Shown in pieces: positions 43,280 to 51,915 of a stretch of DNA of 64,000 nucleotides. Source of the stretch: Trichothermofontia sichuanensis B231 (GTDB taxonomy: Bacteria > Cyanobacteriota > Cyanobacteriia > B231); NCBI RefSeq assembly GCF_026240635.1, contig NZ_CP110848.1:250501-314500 (forward strand), in the 5' to 3' direction. Within the stretch, counting starts at the first letter, position 1. The number at the start of each line of letters is the position of its first letter. A program made the translations under genes and the position numbers. The notes under the pieces were generated by a model. That model ran no database searches. It was not told the DNA's origin and saw only the letters and a list, made by a program, of their open reading frames with translations.

Positions 43280-44237
43280 ACCCCAGCAGACAAGCCAGAA
43301 GAGCTTTCTGGGCGTGCATCCGATTTTCAGCTTGATCCCAAATGCGGGACTGTTGCCCCTCCATCACGCCTTCAGTAATCTCTTCGCCCCGGTGGGCGGG
43401 GAGACAATGCAACACGATCGCCTCGGGATCAGCCACCGCGAGGAGGGTCTCATTCACCTGGTAAGGCTGGAAAATGGGAATGCGATCGTCCGCTTCGCCC
43501 TCTTGCCCCATACTGGCCCAGACATCGGTATAGAGAATCTGGCTCCCTTCAACGGCAGCCAGCGCATCATGGGTAACGACAATCTCTGTGGGGGTTCCCG
43601 TACCCGCACGCAGCGCAGCCAATTGTTGGGCCTGGGCAACAATCTCGGGATGGGGTTCATAATCGGGAGGAGTGGCCACCCGCACGTGCATCCCGGCTAA
43701 GGCACAGCCCAACAGTAACGAATGGGCGACATTATTCCCATCCCCCAGATACGCTAATGTCAGGCCCGCCAATTCACCAAAGGCTTCCTGAACCGTCAGG
43801 AGATCCGCTAACGTTTGACAGGGGTGTTCCCAATCAGTGAGGGCATTGATCACCGGGATTTGGGCGTAGTCAGCATAGGTTTGCAGTTCATCCTGACCAT
43901 AGGTGCGAATGGCCAAAATATCCAGATAGCGATCGAGCACCCGAGCCGTATCCGCGATCGGTTCCCCCCGACCAACCTGGGTTACCGTGGGGTTGAGGTC
44001 TAGGACCTGTCCCCCCAGTTGGTACATGGCCACCGAAAAGCTCACACGGGTACGGGTAGAGGCTTTGGAAAAGAGCAAACCGAGAATGGGGGAGCGCTGC
44101 TGAGGGCCAACACGACACTGGGCATGAAGGGTCCCCGCCTTCATCTGGGTTGCCAGTTGCAACAGCCCTTGCATTTCCGCCAGACTCAGGTCGGCAAAGC
44201 TGAGAAAATCCCGTCCTTTTAGCTGTGCAACACTCAT
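43263..44237 (-). CDS. argF: Ornithine carbamoyltransferase
   Basis: A 324-residue enzyme forming citrulline from ornithine and carbamoyl phosphate. The carbamoyl-phosphate loop S60-T-R-T-R64 lies in SKASTRTRVSF. The WEHPCQTLADLLT segment and the ornithine/Cys motif VLHCLPAHRGEEI are all intact. It is a cytoplasmic trimer subunit. Its ATG is at 44237. The last five codons are encoded in a GC-rich repeat, so the C-terminus (LLGFTLIP) may differ from relatives. It is monocistronic. Confidence 0.96.
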   Translation of the reverse strand: MSVAQLKGRDFLSFADLSLAEMQGLLQLATQMKAGTLHAQCRVGPQQRSPILGLLFSKASTRTRVSFSVAMYQLGGQVLDLNPTVTQVGRGEPIADTARVLDRYLDILAIRTYGQDELQTYADYAQIPVINALTDWEHPCQTLADLLTVQEAFGELAGLTLAYLGDGNNVAHSLLLGCALAGMHVRVATPPDYEPHPEIVAQAQQLAALRAGTGTPTEIVVTHDALAAVEGSQILYTDVWASMGQEGEADDRIPIFQPYQVNETLLAVADPEAIVLHCLPAHRGEEITEGVMEGQQSRIWDQAENRMHAQKALLACLLGFTLIP

Positions 44238-44443
44238 GAAGGTTTCCCAAAAATTTCAGACAATGACTGCGAGGTAGGTGGGAGACACGGCCATTCTCCG
44301 CCCCAAAGTCCCCTCAAGATATCACGCCCGCGAATCCCTGTCTTGGGCTGGACCTTGGGCTGGACGGTGAAGGTAATCTGCCCCTGACATCATCCCACCC
44401 CCTACCACTTAGCCCAGCCCCTACAGAACCGCAAACCCCTGCT

Positions 44444-44713
44444 TCAAAAAGCTTGGGTCCACTCATAAACTTGATACTCGGTCCAGATCCCATGTTGCCA
44501 ATAGGGATCATTTTCAATTAAACGCCGCACCACAATCTCATCATCAGCCTCGTAGATCCCGAAAACCTTGGTTAAATCAGTTGTGGGTCCCAAGGTGACC
44601 AGGGTACCTGCGGCTTTTTGGGCTGCAAGACCATCCAGGTGAGCTTGGCGGTAGGGTGCCCGCCGTTCTAAAACATTTTCGCAGTAGCTTCCCCACATGA
44701 CGTATTTCGGCAT
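44444..44713 (-). CDS. YciI-like domain protein
   Basis: An 89-residue protein of the YciI family (ferredoxin-like alpha/beta fold). Features are MPKYVMWGSYCENVLERRAP, the HLDGLAAQKAAGTLVTLGP middle with the conserved His, and the ending ENDPYWQHGIWTEYQVYEW. Family members are small cytoplasmic proteins, some with dehydrochlorinase-like or ligand-binding roles; the function here is unknown. It lies on the same strand as argF but 200 bp upstream of it. The 44714-45012 gap holds no gene. Confidence 0.85.
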   Translation of the reverse strand: MPKYVMWGSYCENVLERRAPYRQAHLDGLAAQKAAGTLVTLGPTTDLTKVFGIYEADDEIVVRRLIENDPYWQHGIWTEYQVYEWTQAF

Positions 44714-45012
44714 AACTCAGTCCTATCCCTCAGTAATGTCGGTAAAGATGTGTGTCAAGCTGCTGACACAACCTCTATCGTATACCCCCCCAGGGTATGG
44801 GTGGGGCGATTCCCCTGGAGAGATGCGACGCAACCCCAGACACAGGCCGGGAACCGTAGAAAATCGGTAGCGTCTGAAAGGGTCGATGCGCGTGCGTTAC
44901 CATCGGCAGTGGGTTACCCTTTCTGCTAGCCTGCTAGTGACACCCTTCGGTCACGTTGCAAACGGCATTCTGTAGATTGAGCAATGGCAATCTCTAGTTA
45001 AGAGGCAAACCA

Positions 45013-45729
45013 ATGGCACTGACTCCAGATACTCGCAATAGCCGTCTCCTTGCTACGAATGGGGATGACAATGAGACCCTGACTCCCAATCAGTTGAATC
45101 CCTATCCCAGGGGGGTCTGGATGCTCAGCGGTAATGACACGTTGCGGGGATCAGCTAGTAGTGAATTGATCTTGGGCAATCAGGGTCGGGATGAATTACG
45201 CGCTGGGGATGGGGACGATCGCCTCCTAGGGGGTAAAGATAACGATTTTGTCCTAGGGGACGGGGGCAATGACATCCTGCGTGGGGACTTGGGGGACGAT
45301 TCCCTCGAAGGGGGACCAGGCAGCGATACGATGCGGGGAGGTAAGGGAAACGACAATCTGTTTGGAGGAGATGGCAACGATATTCTGGTGGGGGATATCG
45401 GTGTCGATACCCTCAATGGTGGTTTGGGTAACGATACGTTGGTGATTCAGGAGCGTGAGGCGAGCTTCGATCTAGCCCAGGCCGATCGCTTCTTTTTTGT
45501 GCCAGGTGAGGATGTGTTGGCCTTGACGGGGGATGTGATCTATCAAGATCTGCGCTTTGAAGGGGGTGTGAATTTAGGCGGGGGCAGTGCAAACGATACG
45601 ATTATTCGGGATTTCGACGGCAGTGTGCTGGCGATCGTCTTCGATATCAATCCTAATAATTTCATTGCCGCTGACTTCATCCGGTTATCGGATGCAGATC
45701 TCAATGCCCTGGGACGGTTTACAATTTGA
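45013..45729 (+). CDS. RTX-type calcium-binding repeat protein
   Basis: A 238-residue protein dominated by about ten glycine/aspartate nonapeptides of the GGxGxDxLxG type (residues about 40-145, for example GGDGNDILVGD and GGLGNDTLV). These fold as a calcium-binding beta-roll. The C-terminal about 90 residues (FVPGEDVLALTGD... FIAADFIRL) are typical of cyanobacterial secreted RTX proteins. There is no classical signal peptide, in keeping with type I secretion by a C-terminal signal. AAGAGG precedes the ATG by 8-12 bp. Role: surface or secreted protein, possibly S-layer-like; no T1SS genes are adjacent. Confidence 0.88.
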   Translation: MALTPDTRNSRLLATNGDDNETLTPNQLNPYPRGVWMLSGNDTLRGSASSELILGNQGRDELRAGDGDDRLLGGKDNDFVLGDGGNDILRGDLGDDSLEGGPGSDTMRGGKGNDNLFGGDGNDILVGDIGVDTLNGGLGNDTLVIQEREASFDLAQADRFFFVPGEDVLALTGDVIYQDLRFEGGVNLGGGSANDTIIRDFDGSVLAIVFDINPNNFIAADFIRLSDADLNALGRFTI

Positions 45730-45742
45730 GCTTACAATTTGA
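45719..45742. repeat. 11-bp direct repeat spanning the RTX gene stop codon
   Basis: TTACAATTTGA occurs at 45719-45729, containing the TGA stop, and again at 45732-45742. Confidence 0.55.
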
Positions 45743-45795
45743 ACCTTGCGGTTTGACCCCCCATTAGGGGAATCGTTTCAAAACTGGCTGTGAAT

Positions 45796-46725
45796 ATGCG
45801 TCACCGTCTTGACCGGACACTTCTTCAGTGGCTTGCCCTCGGAAAACGATTCGCCCACGGAGACACGGTGCGAATGCGCCTGGGCAGGGGTCACTTGATC
45901 CCGTTCTTCGTGCTGTGGGGCGTCCTGCTTACGGTGTTTACCGGATGGATGAGTGTGCCGGTTTGGGCGGCTGAGGTTATGCCGCCTAGGGTGGCACTGT
46001 CTGAACCACAGGTTACTCGCCCGGTGGATGGGGAAACCCTGTTTCGGCAAGCGTTTATGGCCCTGCAAACGGGTGATTTTGCCAGTGCCGATCGTTATTG
46101 GACTGAGGCGATTGAACAGTTCCCTGATAATCCTGCGGCCTGGAGTAACCGGGGGAATATCCGAGTGGCCCAAAACCAACTCACGGAGGCGATCGCCGAC
46201 TATAACCGGGCGATCGAACTGGCCCCGGATGAACCAGCCCCCTATCTGAATCGGGGGATTGCTTTGGCCGGATTGGGACAATGGCAAGCGGCGATCGCCA
46301 ACTATAACCAGGTGTTGACCCTCAATGCCCAGGATGCGGATGCCTACAATAATCGCGGAAATGCCTATGCCGGATTAGGGGATTGGCCCGCCGCGATCGC
46401 TGACTATCAACAGGCCATCAGCCTCCGACCCACAGATGCAACGGCCCAGACGAATTACGCCCTTGCCCTTTACCAAACTGAGCAGGCAGCAGAAGCGCTG
46501 CAACGCCTGCGCCAGATTGTGCGTAAATATCCCAACTTTGCAGATGCCCGTGCAGCCTTAACCGCCATCCTGTGGCAACAGGGCCAACGGGGGGAAGCCG
46601 AAAGTAATTGGGTTGCCGTAGTGGGGTTAGACTCCCGGTATCAGGATCTCCAATGGGTCCGCACGATTCGCCGCTGGCCCCCGGCCCTGGTAGCGGCGCT
46701 CAAGCAGTTTTTGCAGGTGCAGTAA
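45796..46725 (+). CDS. Exported tetratricopeptide repeat protein
   Basis: A protein of about 309 residues. A hydrophobic segment IPFFVLWGVLLTVFTGWMSVPVWAA near residues 35-60 is a signal peptide or anchor. A start at 45874 would place it at the true N-terminus, with GGAG 11 bp upstream. Then come four or five TPR units: LFRQAFMALQTGDFASADRYW, NPAAWSNRGNIRVAQNQLTEAI, PAPYLNRGIALAGLGQWQAAI, DADAYNNRGNAYAGLGDWPAAI and a weaker one. TPRs mediate protein-protein contacts, here probably in the periplasm or thylakoid lumen. The function is unknown. It follows the RTX gene by 66 bp on the same strand. Confidence 0.83.
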   Translation: MRHRLDRTLLQWLALGKRFAHGDTVRMRLGRGHLIPFFVLWGVLLTVFTGWMSVPVWAAEVMPPRVALSEPQVTRPVDGETLFRQAFMALQTGDFASADRYWTEAIEQFPDNPAAWSNRGNIRVAQNQLTEAIADYNRAIELAPDEPAPYLNRGIALAGLGQWQAAIANYNQVLTLNAQDADAYNNRGNAYAGLGDWPAAIADYQQAISLRPTDATAQTNYALALYQTEQAAEALQRLRQIVRKYPNFADARAALTAILWQQGQRGEAESNWVAVVGLDSRYQDLQWVRTIRRWPPALVAALKQFLQVQ

Positions 46726-46738
46726 GCTGATCAGAGGA

Positions 46739-47121
46739 CTAAGGGATTAGCCAATCTTCGATCTGAAGGTGGGGAATATTTTCAAAGTGCCTGCGGTTGT
46801 GGGTGACGACGATCGCGCCTAAATTGCGGGCAATGGCAGCAATCATGGCATCCTGTTTGCCCGTTGGTTTGCCTAGTCGCTTGAGTTCCCCCTCAATCAG
46901 TCCAAATTCCTTGGCGGCTGAGAGATTAAAAGGCACGATCGGCACCAACGCTAGGAAGCGCTCTAATTTAGCCAGATTTGCGGCGATCCGTTGCGATCGC
47001 CTAACCCCAGCGTACAACTCGGCAACCGCAATCGTCGGAACGTAGGCTGATTGGCCCTTATCGTCAAAATTGGCAAGCGCGATCGGGTCCTCGTTGATAA
47101 TCGCGATACATATAGATACAT
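46739..47121 (-). pseudogene. vapC: VapC-like PIN-domain toxin gene lacking its 5' catalytic segment
   Basis: The open frame reads ICIAIINEDPIALANF, AYVPTIAVAELYAGVRRS with the second acidic residue Glu, GKPTGKQDAMIAAIAR with the third acidic residue Asp, and VVTHNRRHFENIPHLQIEDW. This is a VapC endoribonuclease toxin. Relatives begin M-Y/x-L-L-D-T-N-I-C-I. Here the D-T-N segment with the first catalytic Asp is gone. An ATG-TAT-CTA (M-Y-L) survives at 47121 but in another frame, so about 13-14 bp seem deleted. A 17-bp tandem repeat occupies this point. No antitoxin gene was seen upstream. It is probably inactive. Confidence 0.7.
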
Positions 47122-47147
47122 ATGAAAAATAGATACATATGAAAAAT
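47105..47147. repeat. 17-bp tandem repeat at the decayed vapC start
   Basis: AGATACATATGAAAAAT is repeated exactly at 47114-47130 and 47131-47147, with a partial unit GATACATAT at 47105-47113. Confidence 0.8.
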
Positions 47148-47254
47148 GATCGCCCGGAACGGCTGGCCCTAACCCAAACGATCTTGACAACCCCGCAGGC
47201 AGCAATCAAACCAAGGCCACGGTGCGGCAAGCCTGGTAAGGTGCCCCCATGACC

Positions 47255-48088
47255 TCATTCAGCGGGCTGGGGAACTGGCGGTAATTGGCTGGCAAATTGA
47301 CGGAGGGCCTCATCGTAGCGATCGCCCGCGACCCAATCCAAATCATTATGGCCAGCCCCTTCGACCCACAGGGCTTGCTTGGGTTCCGCAGCCGCATTGA
47401 AGAGCGCTTGGCCATGCCAAAGGGGAATTACCTCGTCCTGGGTGCCATGCAGAATTAAGATCGGCACCCGTACCCGCCGCAAACGGGCTAGATTCGGGAA
47501 TTTATCAAAGGGGAAAATCGGGATACGCGTCACAACCCGAAAGATTGAGACAAACGTACTTTCTAAGATCACGCCGCCAACTGAATGCTGGCTAGCCAAG
47601 TACAGACTGGGTCCTCCCCCCACGGAACGCCCATAGACAATAATCTGCTGGGGCGGCACCTGAGCCACTTGGGTAAGGTAGTCATAGGCCGCAACGATCG
47701 CCCGCTCTGCATTGCCCACGGTTGCCCTACCCTGACTGAGGCCATAGCCGGGATAATCATAGGCAAAAACGGCAAACCCCAGACGATACCAGCGATTGAG
47801 GATAGGCTCAACTTCGCCCAAGTCCTCAGCGTTGCCGTGGCTGTAGAGAAGCGTATAGGCTGCATCGGGATGGGGGAGATAGCGGGCTGCGAGTCGGATG
47901 TCCTCGGTCAGGGGCACCCAAACCAGTTGCCCCTGATCCTGATAAGTCGCTGGGGGGGGCAGGAAAATTTGGCGATCGGTAAAAAACCAGGCCCAAGTCC
48001 CCAACGCCCCATAGATCAACAGGGCCGAACTAATGAGCCGCGACCAGGAGAAGTCACCGATTAACAGTTGTTTCCAGGCGATCGCCAT
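47255..48088 (-). CDS. Alpha/beta hydrolase, Bem46/ABHD-like
   Basis: A 277-residue protein. An N-terminal hydrophobic segment (LISSALLIYGALGTWAWFF) likely anchors it in the membrane. The hydrolase core shows TLLYSHGNAEDLGE (oxyanion region), the nucleophile G-R-S-V-G in IIVYGRSVGGGPS, the acidic residue in ILHGTQDEVIPLWHG and the His in VEGAGHNDLDWV. This order and the GNAEDLG signature match Bem46/ABHD13-like hydrolases. The substrate is unknown. It is the third gene of a minus-strand run (LapA-like, scpA, hydrolase) with gaps of 39 and 47 bp. Confidence 0.86.
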   Translation of the reverse strand: MAIAWKQLLIGDFSWSRLISSALLIYGALGTWAWFFTDRQIFLPPPATYQDQGQLVWVPLTEDIRLAARYLPHPDAAYTLLYSHGNAEDLGEVEPILNRWYRLGFAVFAYDYPGYGLSQGRATVGNAERAIVAAYDYLTQVAQVPPQQIIVYGRSVGGGPSLYLASQHSVGGVILESTFVSIFRVVTRIPIFPFDKFPNLARLRRVRVPILILHGTQDEVIPLWHGQALFNAAAEPKQALWVEGAGHNDLDWVAGDRYDEALRQFASQLPPVPQPAE

Positions 48089-48135
48089 TGACTCAGGGGG
48101 TTAGGAGGCTGAGGACACTCAAATTTTAGGCAGAA

Positions 48136-48969
48136 CTAGGACAAACTGGAGACCTGGGGAATTCCCTGCTCATCAGCAGTGCGGCAAGGATAAACCCACA
48201 AATCCCCGTAAAACTCTTCCTGAGAGAGTTCCACCCGTGACTGGGCCGACAGTAACAGTAAGGCCCAAAAAGCGCCCACCCGATCATGGCCATTATGGGG
48301 TGGGGCTGGGGTTGGGGCTGGCAGGGCGCTAGCAAAGGCCGTCCAGTGTTCGACTAACTGTTCAAACGCCAACCCTTCCTCACTGGCGGCCAAGTTGGAC
48401 CAACAGTAATCCAAAAATTGCTCCAACGCGATCGCCACCTCAGCCAGATTTTCCTGGTGGGCCAGTTGGCTAATTGCTCGCAGGGCCTGCCGTCGGGACT
48501 GGGGTTTAGGACGGGGCGATCGCACCGGCGCCGGACGGGCTTCCATCGCTGCTGCCATCAGGTTAAGTTGGTCGATCAACTCCTGCAGGGTCACGCGCCG
48601 ACGGGCCGGTGGGGGGGCACTGGCTCGCCGCCGGAGGTACGTTTCTAGGTTGGTCAGACGCTCAACGCCACTGAAGGAATTAGAATCAAAGCATTCTAGG
48701 ACTTCTGGTTCATCCACATCGGCCTGGGATTCCAGGGCTGCCAGCCGTTCCGCCTTGAGCAAAATCAACATTGAGGCGTAGAGAAAGACTTGCCCCGACT
48801 GGGACAAATTGGCCTCGTAGCCACTGGGATCAGGCGTAATGCGACTGGCCAGTTCGGCCAAGACACGATCAATCACCTCAATCACCTGTACATCCCAGGG
48901 ATCAATTTCGCCCCGTTCCGCTAGGTCGATCAGAACCGCGATCGCACTTTGGGCTAGGGATGTGGACAT
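48136..48969 (-). CDS. scpA: Segregation and condensation protein A
   Basis: A 277-residue kleisin subunit of the SMC-ScpAB condensin that organises and segregates the chromosome. The N-terminal domain has AVLIDLAERGEIDPWDVQVIEVIDRVL and the SMC-binding helix with SQSGQVFLYASMLILLKAERL. The central linker holds Pro/Arg-rich sequence. The C-terminal winged helix ends VGAFWALLLLSAQSRVELSQEEFYGDLWV. All are standard in cyanobacterial ScpA. ScpB is not nearby. The ATG at 48969 is clear. Confidence 0.93.
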   Translation of the reverse strand: MSTSLAQSAIAVLIDLAERGEIDPWDVQVIEVIDRVLAELASRITPDPSGYEANLSQSGQVFLYASMLILLKAERLAALESQADVDEPEVLECFDSNSFSGVERLTNLETYLRRRASAPPPARRRVTLQELIDQLNLMAAAMEARPAPVRSPRPKPQSRRQALRAISQLAHQENLAEVAIALEQFLDYCWSNLAASEEGLAFEQLVEHWTAFASALPAPTPAPPHNGHDRVGAFWALLLLSAQSRVELSQEEFYGDLWVYPCRTADEQGIPQVSSLS

Positions 48970-49008
48970 GTTGTCAGGCTCTTGTCAGGGGGAGTCAGAG
49001 CATTCTGA

Positions 49009-49395
49009 TCATGAGGATTCCGAGGGCGTGGCCAGCTCCGCCACATCAGGAGTTAAACCGGGGGCAACCCCAACCGGCGGGAGGCGCCGGCGGTCTTCGA
49101 GTTGCCGTTGATACACCTGAAGTTGCTGTTGCAACTCACGGATCTGGGCTTCCTGGCGGCGACAGAGCTGCCGCTCCTGGCGTTGGCTCAGCAGCCGTTG
49201 CAGGCTGGCTAGGGTGCTAAATACCCAGGCCAGGAATGCACCAACCCCCATGCTAACAATGAGGACTATACACAGGGGGGCACTCACCACCCGATCCGCG
49301 GTCAAAGCCACGGCAACGGGATCAGGATTCTGCAGGCTAAAGAAAACGAGGCCCAAAACAACAGCAAAGATCAGCAAAAAATTCAGGGGTTGCAT
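49009..49395 (-). CDS. LapA/DUF1049-like membrane protein
   Basis: A 128-residue protein with two N-terminal membrane helices (NFLLIFAVVLGLVFFSLQNP and APLCIVLIVSMGVGAFLAWVF) separated by a short loop. The FSLQNPDPV motif is typical of LapA/DUF1049 proteins. A basic coiled-coil-like helix follows (LLSQRQERQLCRRQEAQIRELQQQLQ). The tail is Pro/Ser-rich. In E. coli, LapA helps assemble lipopolysaccharide; in cyanobacteria the function is unknown. ATG 49395 is taken, with GGAAA upstream; a GTG five codons earlier is an alternative. It is the first gene of the run with scpA. Confidence 0.8.
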   Translation of the reverse strand: MQPLNFLLIFAVVLGLVFFSLQNPDPVAVALTADRVVSAPLCIVLIVSMGVGAFLAWVFSTLASLQRLLSQRQERQLCRRQEAQIRELQQQLQVYQRQLEDRRRLPPVGVAPGLTPDVAELATPSESS

Positions 49396-49669
49396 GGTTT
49401 CCAAAGGCACGCTACGCTTTCAGGATTGAACCGCGATCGCGTCGTGTTCAGTCTAACAACCCGCCTCATTAAACCGCAATGGCGATTGCTGCGGCGATCG
49501 TTTCAATTCGCAACGCATCCAATTCGCAACGTTGCAACAAATTGATAGGCTAGCCCCCCATCACCTGCGTGTATAGTGGGGGCGTTTAACGCGATGTGCA
49601 ACTGGGAGCAATCCTGGGTTGGCAGTTGACACATCCCTGCGGGAACCCATAGGAAACACAAATAGGATT

Positions 49670-50560
49670 ATGGCCTCTAGCGCGCAGCTTCTTGATGGGA
49701 AACAGCTTGCCCAAACGCTCCAGACGCAACTTGCCGAGCGGATTCAAACCCTGCAAACCCAACACGCTGGGATACGCCCTCCCGGCTTAGCCGTGTTGAT
49801 GGTGGGCGACAATCCCGCCAGTGCCGCCTATGTGCGCGGGAAAGAGCGGGCCTGTGCCAAGGTAGGGATTGCCTCCTTTGGCCAGCATTTTCCTGGGACA
49901 ACCTCCCAGGCCGAACTAGAAGCCACAATTGAGGCTCTCAATCAAGACGATCGCGTCGATGGCATTCTGGTCCAGTTGCCCCTGCCGGACCATCTAGATG
50001 CTGTCCGCCTGCTCCATCTCATCGATCCAGACAAGGATGTGGATGGTCTCCATGCGCTCAACCTGGGGCGACTGGTGCGGGGCGAACCCAGTCTGCGCAG
50101 TTGTACCCCGGCGGGCGTCATGCGGCTATTGGCCGCCTATGATATCCCAGTGGCTGGGAAGTCTGCCGTTGTGATTGGGCGCAGTATCCTGGTGGGGAAA
50201 CCGCTAGCCCTCATGCTGTTACAGGAAAATGCTACCGTGACGATCGCCCATTCCCGCACCCCCGACTTGGCAGCCGTTGCCCGCAGGGCTGATATTTTGA
50301 TCGTAGCCGCGGGACGACCGGGATTAGTCGATGCGTCAATGGTTAAGCCCGGAGCCGTGGTGATCGATGTGGGGATTAACCGGGTAACGGATACAACGGG
50401 AGTAAGCCGCTTAGTGGGCGATGTCGACTTTGATGGGGTAGCCCCGATTGCCCAGTATTTAACCCCCGTCCCCGGTGGCGTAGGTCCCATGACGATCGCC
50501 CTCCTGCTCGAAAACACAGTGCAGAGCTATTGTCAGCGCCACGCCTTGCCTTGGGGGTAA
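49670..50560 (+). CDS. folD: Bifunctional methylenetetrahydrofolate dehydrogenase/cyclohydrolase
   Basis: A 296-residue enzyme of one-carbon metabolism interconverting 5,10-methylene- and 10-formyl-tetrahydrofolate. Signature sequences are [20 protein letters not shown] (the catalytic Tyr and Lys), [37 protein letters not shown], the NADP-binding [16 protein letters not shown] and [18 protein letters not shown]. The ATG at 49670 begins the conserved protein; the frame opens 17 codons upstream. It is monocistronic. Confidence 0.96.
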   Translation: MASSAQLLDGKQLAQTLQTQLAERIQTLQTQHAGIRPPGLAVLMVGDNPASAAYVRGKERACAKVGIASFGQHFPGTTSQAELEATIEALNQDDRVDGILVQLPLPDHLDAVRLLHLIDPDKDVDGLHALNLGRLVRGEPSLRSCTPAGVMRLLAAYDIPVAGKSAVVIGRSILVGKPLALMLLQENATVTIAHSRTPDLAAVARRADILIVAAGRPGLVDASMVKPGAVVIDVGINRVTDTTGVSRLVGDVDFDGVAPIAQYLTPVPGGVGPMTIALLLENTVQSYCQRHALPWG

Positions 50561-50814
50561 GCGCCTAGGGGTTGGCCACATCCGGGTGAGGCACCTTCCG
50601 TCAGCTCAGCCAGCGGCAAAGGTTCGGCGGCAAAAGGGAACTCCCGGTGGTCTCAAAATCACTCTCAAAATCAAAAATATAAAATTTGTGTCACAATCAA
50701 AGGTAACCGAGAGAGAAGTTGCCCCAAACCCTAGTATCCTCAACGCTAAGGAGCGGCTATCCCCCAGCTACCCTCCGGGGTAAAATCTCGCTAGACAGAT
50801 CCCGACCGACTGGG

Positions 50815-50841
50815 TTTACATTAGAAATTAAAGACTATACT
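50815..50841 (+). promoter_or_regulatory. Candidate promoter of the chemosensory operon
   Basis: TTTACA (50815-50820) and TATACT (50836-50841) lie 80 bp upstream of the first gene; the 15-bp spacer is shorter than the ideal 17. The rest of 50561-50921 is non-coding, with an AT-rich tract at 50660-50700. Confidence 0.35.
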
Positions 50842-50921
50842 AACAGAGAAGCAGCGCATCCTGCGGCTGCGATGGTTTTCGCCATGGGCAATGAGCACGG
50901 TGACTGGGAAGGGCGATCGGA

Positions 50922-51287
50922 ATGAGTCTAGTGCTGGTAGTAGAAGATAGCGTGCCGCAACGCGAGATGATCACTGAGTTATTAAAGAATAGTGGTCTCA
51001 AAGTCTATGTTGCCAGTGATGGCGTTGAAGCCCTAGAGCAGATCCAAGCACAGCGTCCTGATCTGGTCGTTTTGGACATTGTGATGCCCCGGATGAATGG
51101 GTACGAGGTCTGTCGGCGGCTGAAGGCAGATACGAAAACCCAGGATATTCCCGTTGTCATGTGTTCTTCCAAGGGCGAAGAGTTCGATCGCTATTGGGGG
51201 ATGCGTCAGGGTGCGGATGCATACATTGCCAAACCCTTTCAGCCAACCGAGTTGGTAGGGACCGTCAAACAGCTTTTGCGCGGATAG
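50922..51287 (+). CDS. CheY-like single-domain response regulator (PilH/HmpB-like)
   Basis: A 121-residue receiver domain alone. The pocket is E8-D9, the phospho-acceptor is D52 (VVLDIVMP), the switch Ser is in VVMCSSKG (residue 82), and the conserved Lys is K104 in AKPF. It has no output domain and so acts by protein contact, passing the signal of the CheA to the motor or type IV pilus. It is first of four genes, CheY-CheW-MCP-CheA, the order of the cyanobacterial pil/hmp chemosensory loci, but the PatA-type regulator that often precedes it is absent. It ends 21 bp before the CheW gene. Confidence 0.93.
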   Translation: MSLVLVVEDSVPQREMITELLKNSGLKVYVASDGVEALEQIQAQRPDLVVLDIVMPRMNGYEVCRRLKADTKTQDIPVVMCSSKGEEFDRYWGMRQGADAYIAKPFQPTELVGTVKQLLRG

Positions 51288-51308
51288 TGGGAGAAGAGGG
51301 AGAGGGCT

Positions 51309-51851
51309 ATGGTTGCCAGTTCAGACTTTCTCAAAGGGAGGGGACCCGGACAGGTTCCGGCCTTCCAGGGAAGCGATGAGGGCATGGGTAATCCCGAAGG
51401 GGAGTTACACCTGCGGTTTTATGTCCCCTCTGGAACTGAGTTTGCCCTCCATGCGGTTGGCATCAAAGAGGTGATTTCTCTTGCCCCCGATCGCATTACC
51501 CCGATTCCCAACGTCTCCCCCCTGCTGCTGGGAACCCTGAATTTACGGGGGCAGGTGATCTGGGTGGCTGATCTAGGGCAATTTTTAGGAGATACCACCG
51601 TTCTCAATACCGATCGCAACGAAATCCCGGTGGTTGCGGTTCAGGACCAGGACATTATCCTGGGACTGGCGGTAGACCGAATTGTAGGTATGCATTGGCT
51701 AGATCTGGACGAGTTACAAATTGCGACCAATGTACCCGATAACATTCTTCCCTTTCTGCGGGGAGAGTGGGTGCTGAATGCAGAAACGGGCGAGCATTTA
51801 CGGTTGCTGGATCAGGCAGCCATTATTCGATCGGCACGGTGGGCAGCCTAG
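51309..51851 (+). CDS. CheW-like adaptor (PilI/HmpC-like)
   Basis: A 180-residue protein whose C-terminal about 140 residues are a CheW domain: RFYVPSGTEFALHAVGIKEVISL, ITPIPNVSPLLLGTLNLRGQVIWVADLGQFLG and VDRIVGM. It links the methyl-accepting protein to the CheA kinase in the signalling array. The first about 25 residues (SSDFLKGRGPGQVPAF) are a non-conserved tail; a start at the later Met (MGNPEGELHL) is possible. It lies 21 bp after the CheY gene and 64 bp before the receptor gene. Confidence 0.9.
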   Translation: MVASSDFLKGRGPGQVPAFQGSDEGMGNPEGELHLRFYVPSGTEFALHAVGIKEVISLAPDRITPIPNVSPLLLGTLNLRGQVIWVADLGQFLGDTTVLNTDRNEIPVVAVQDQDIILGLAVDRIVGMHWLDLDELQIATNVPDNILPFLRGEWVLNAETGEHLRLLDQAAIIRSARWAA

Positions 51852-51915
51852 ACTGCCGATTTTTCCAGGACACTTACAACCCAGGACCCTATAAAAGCGG
51901 CAGGAGAAGTTATCG

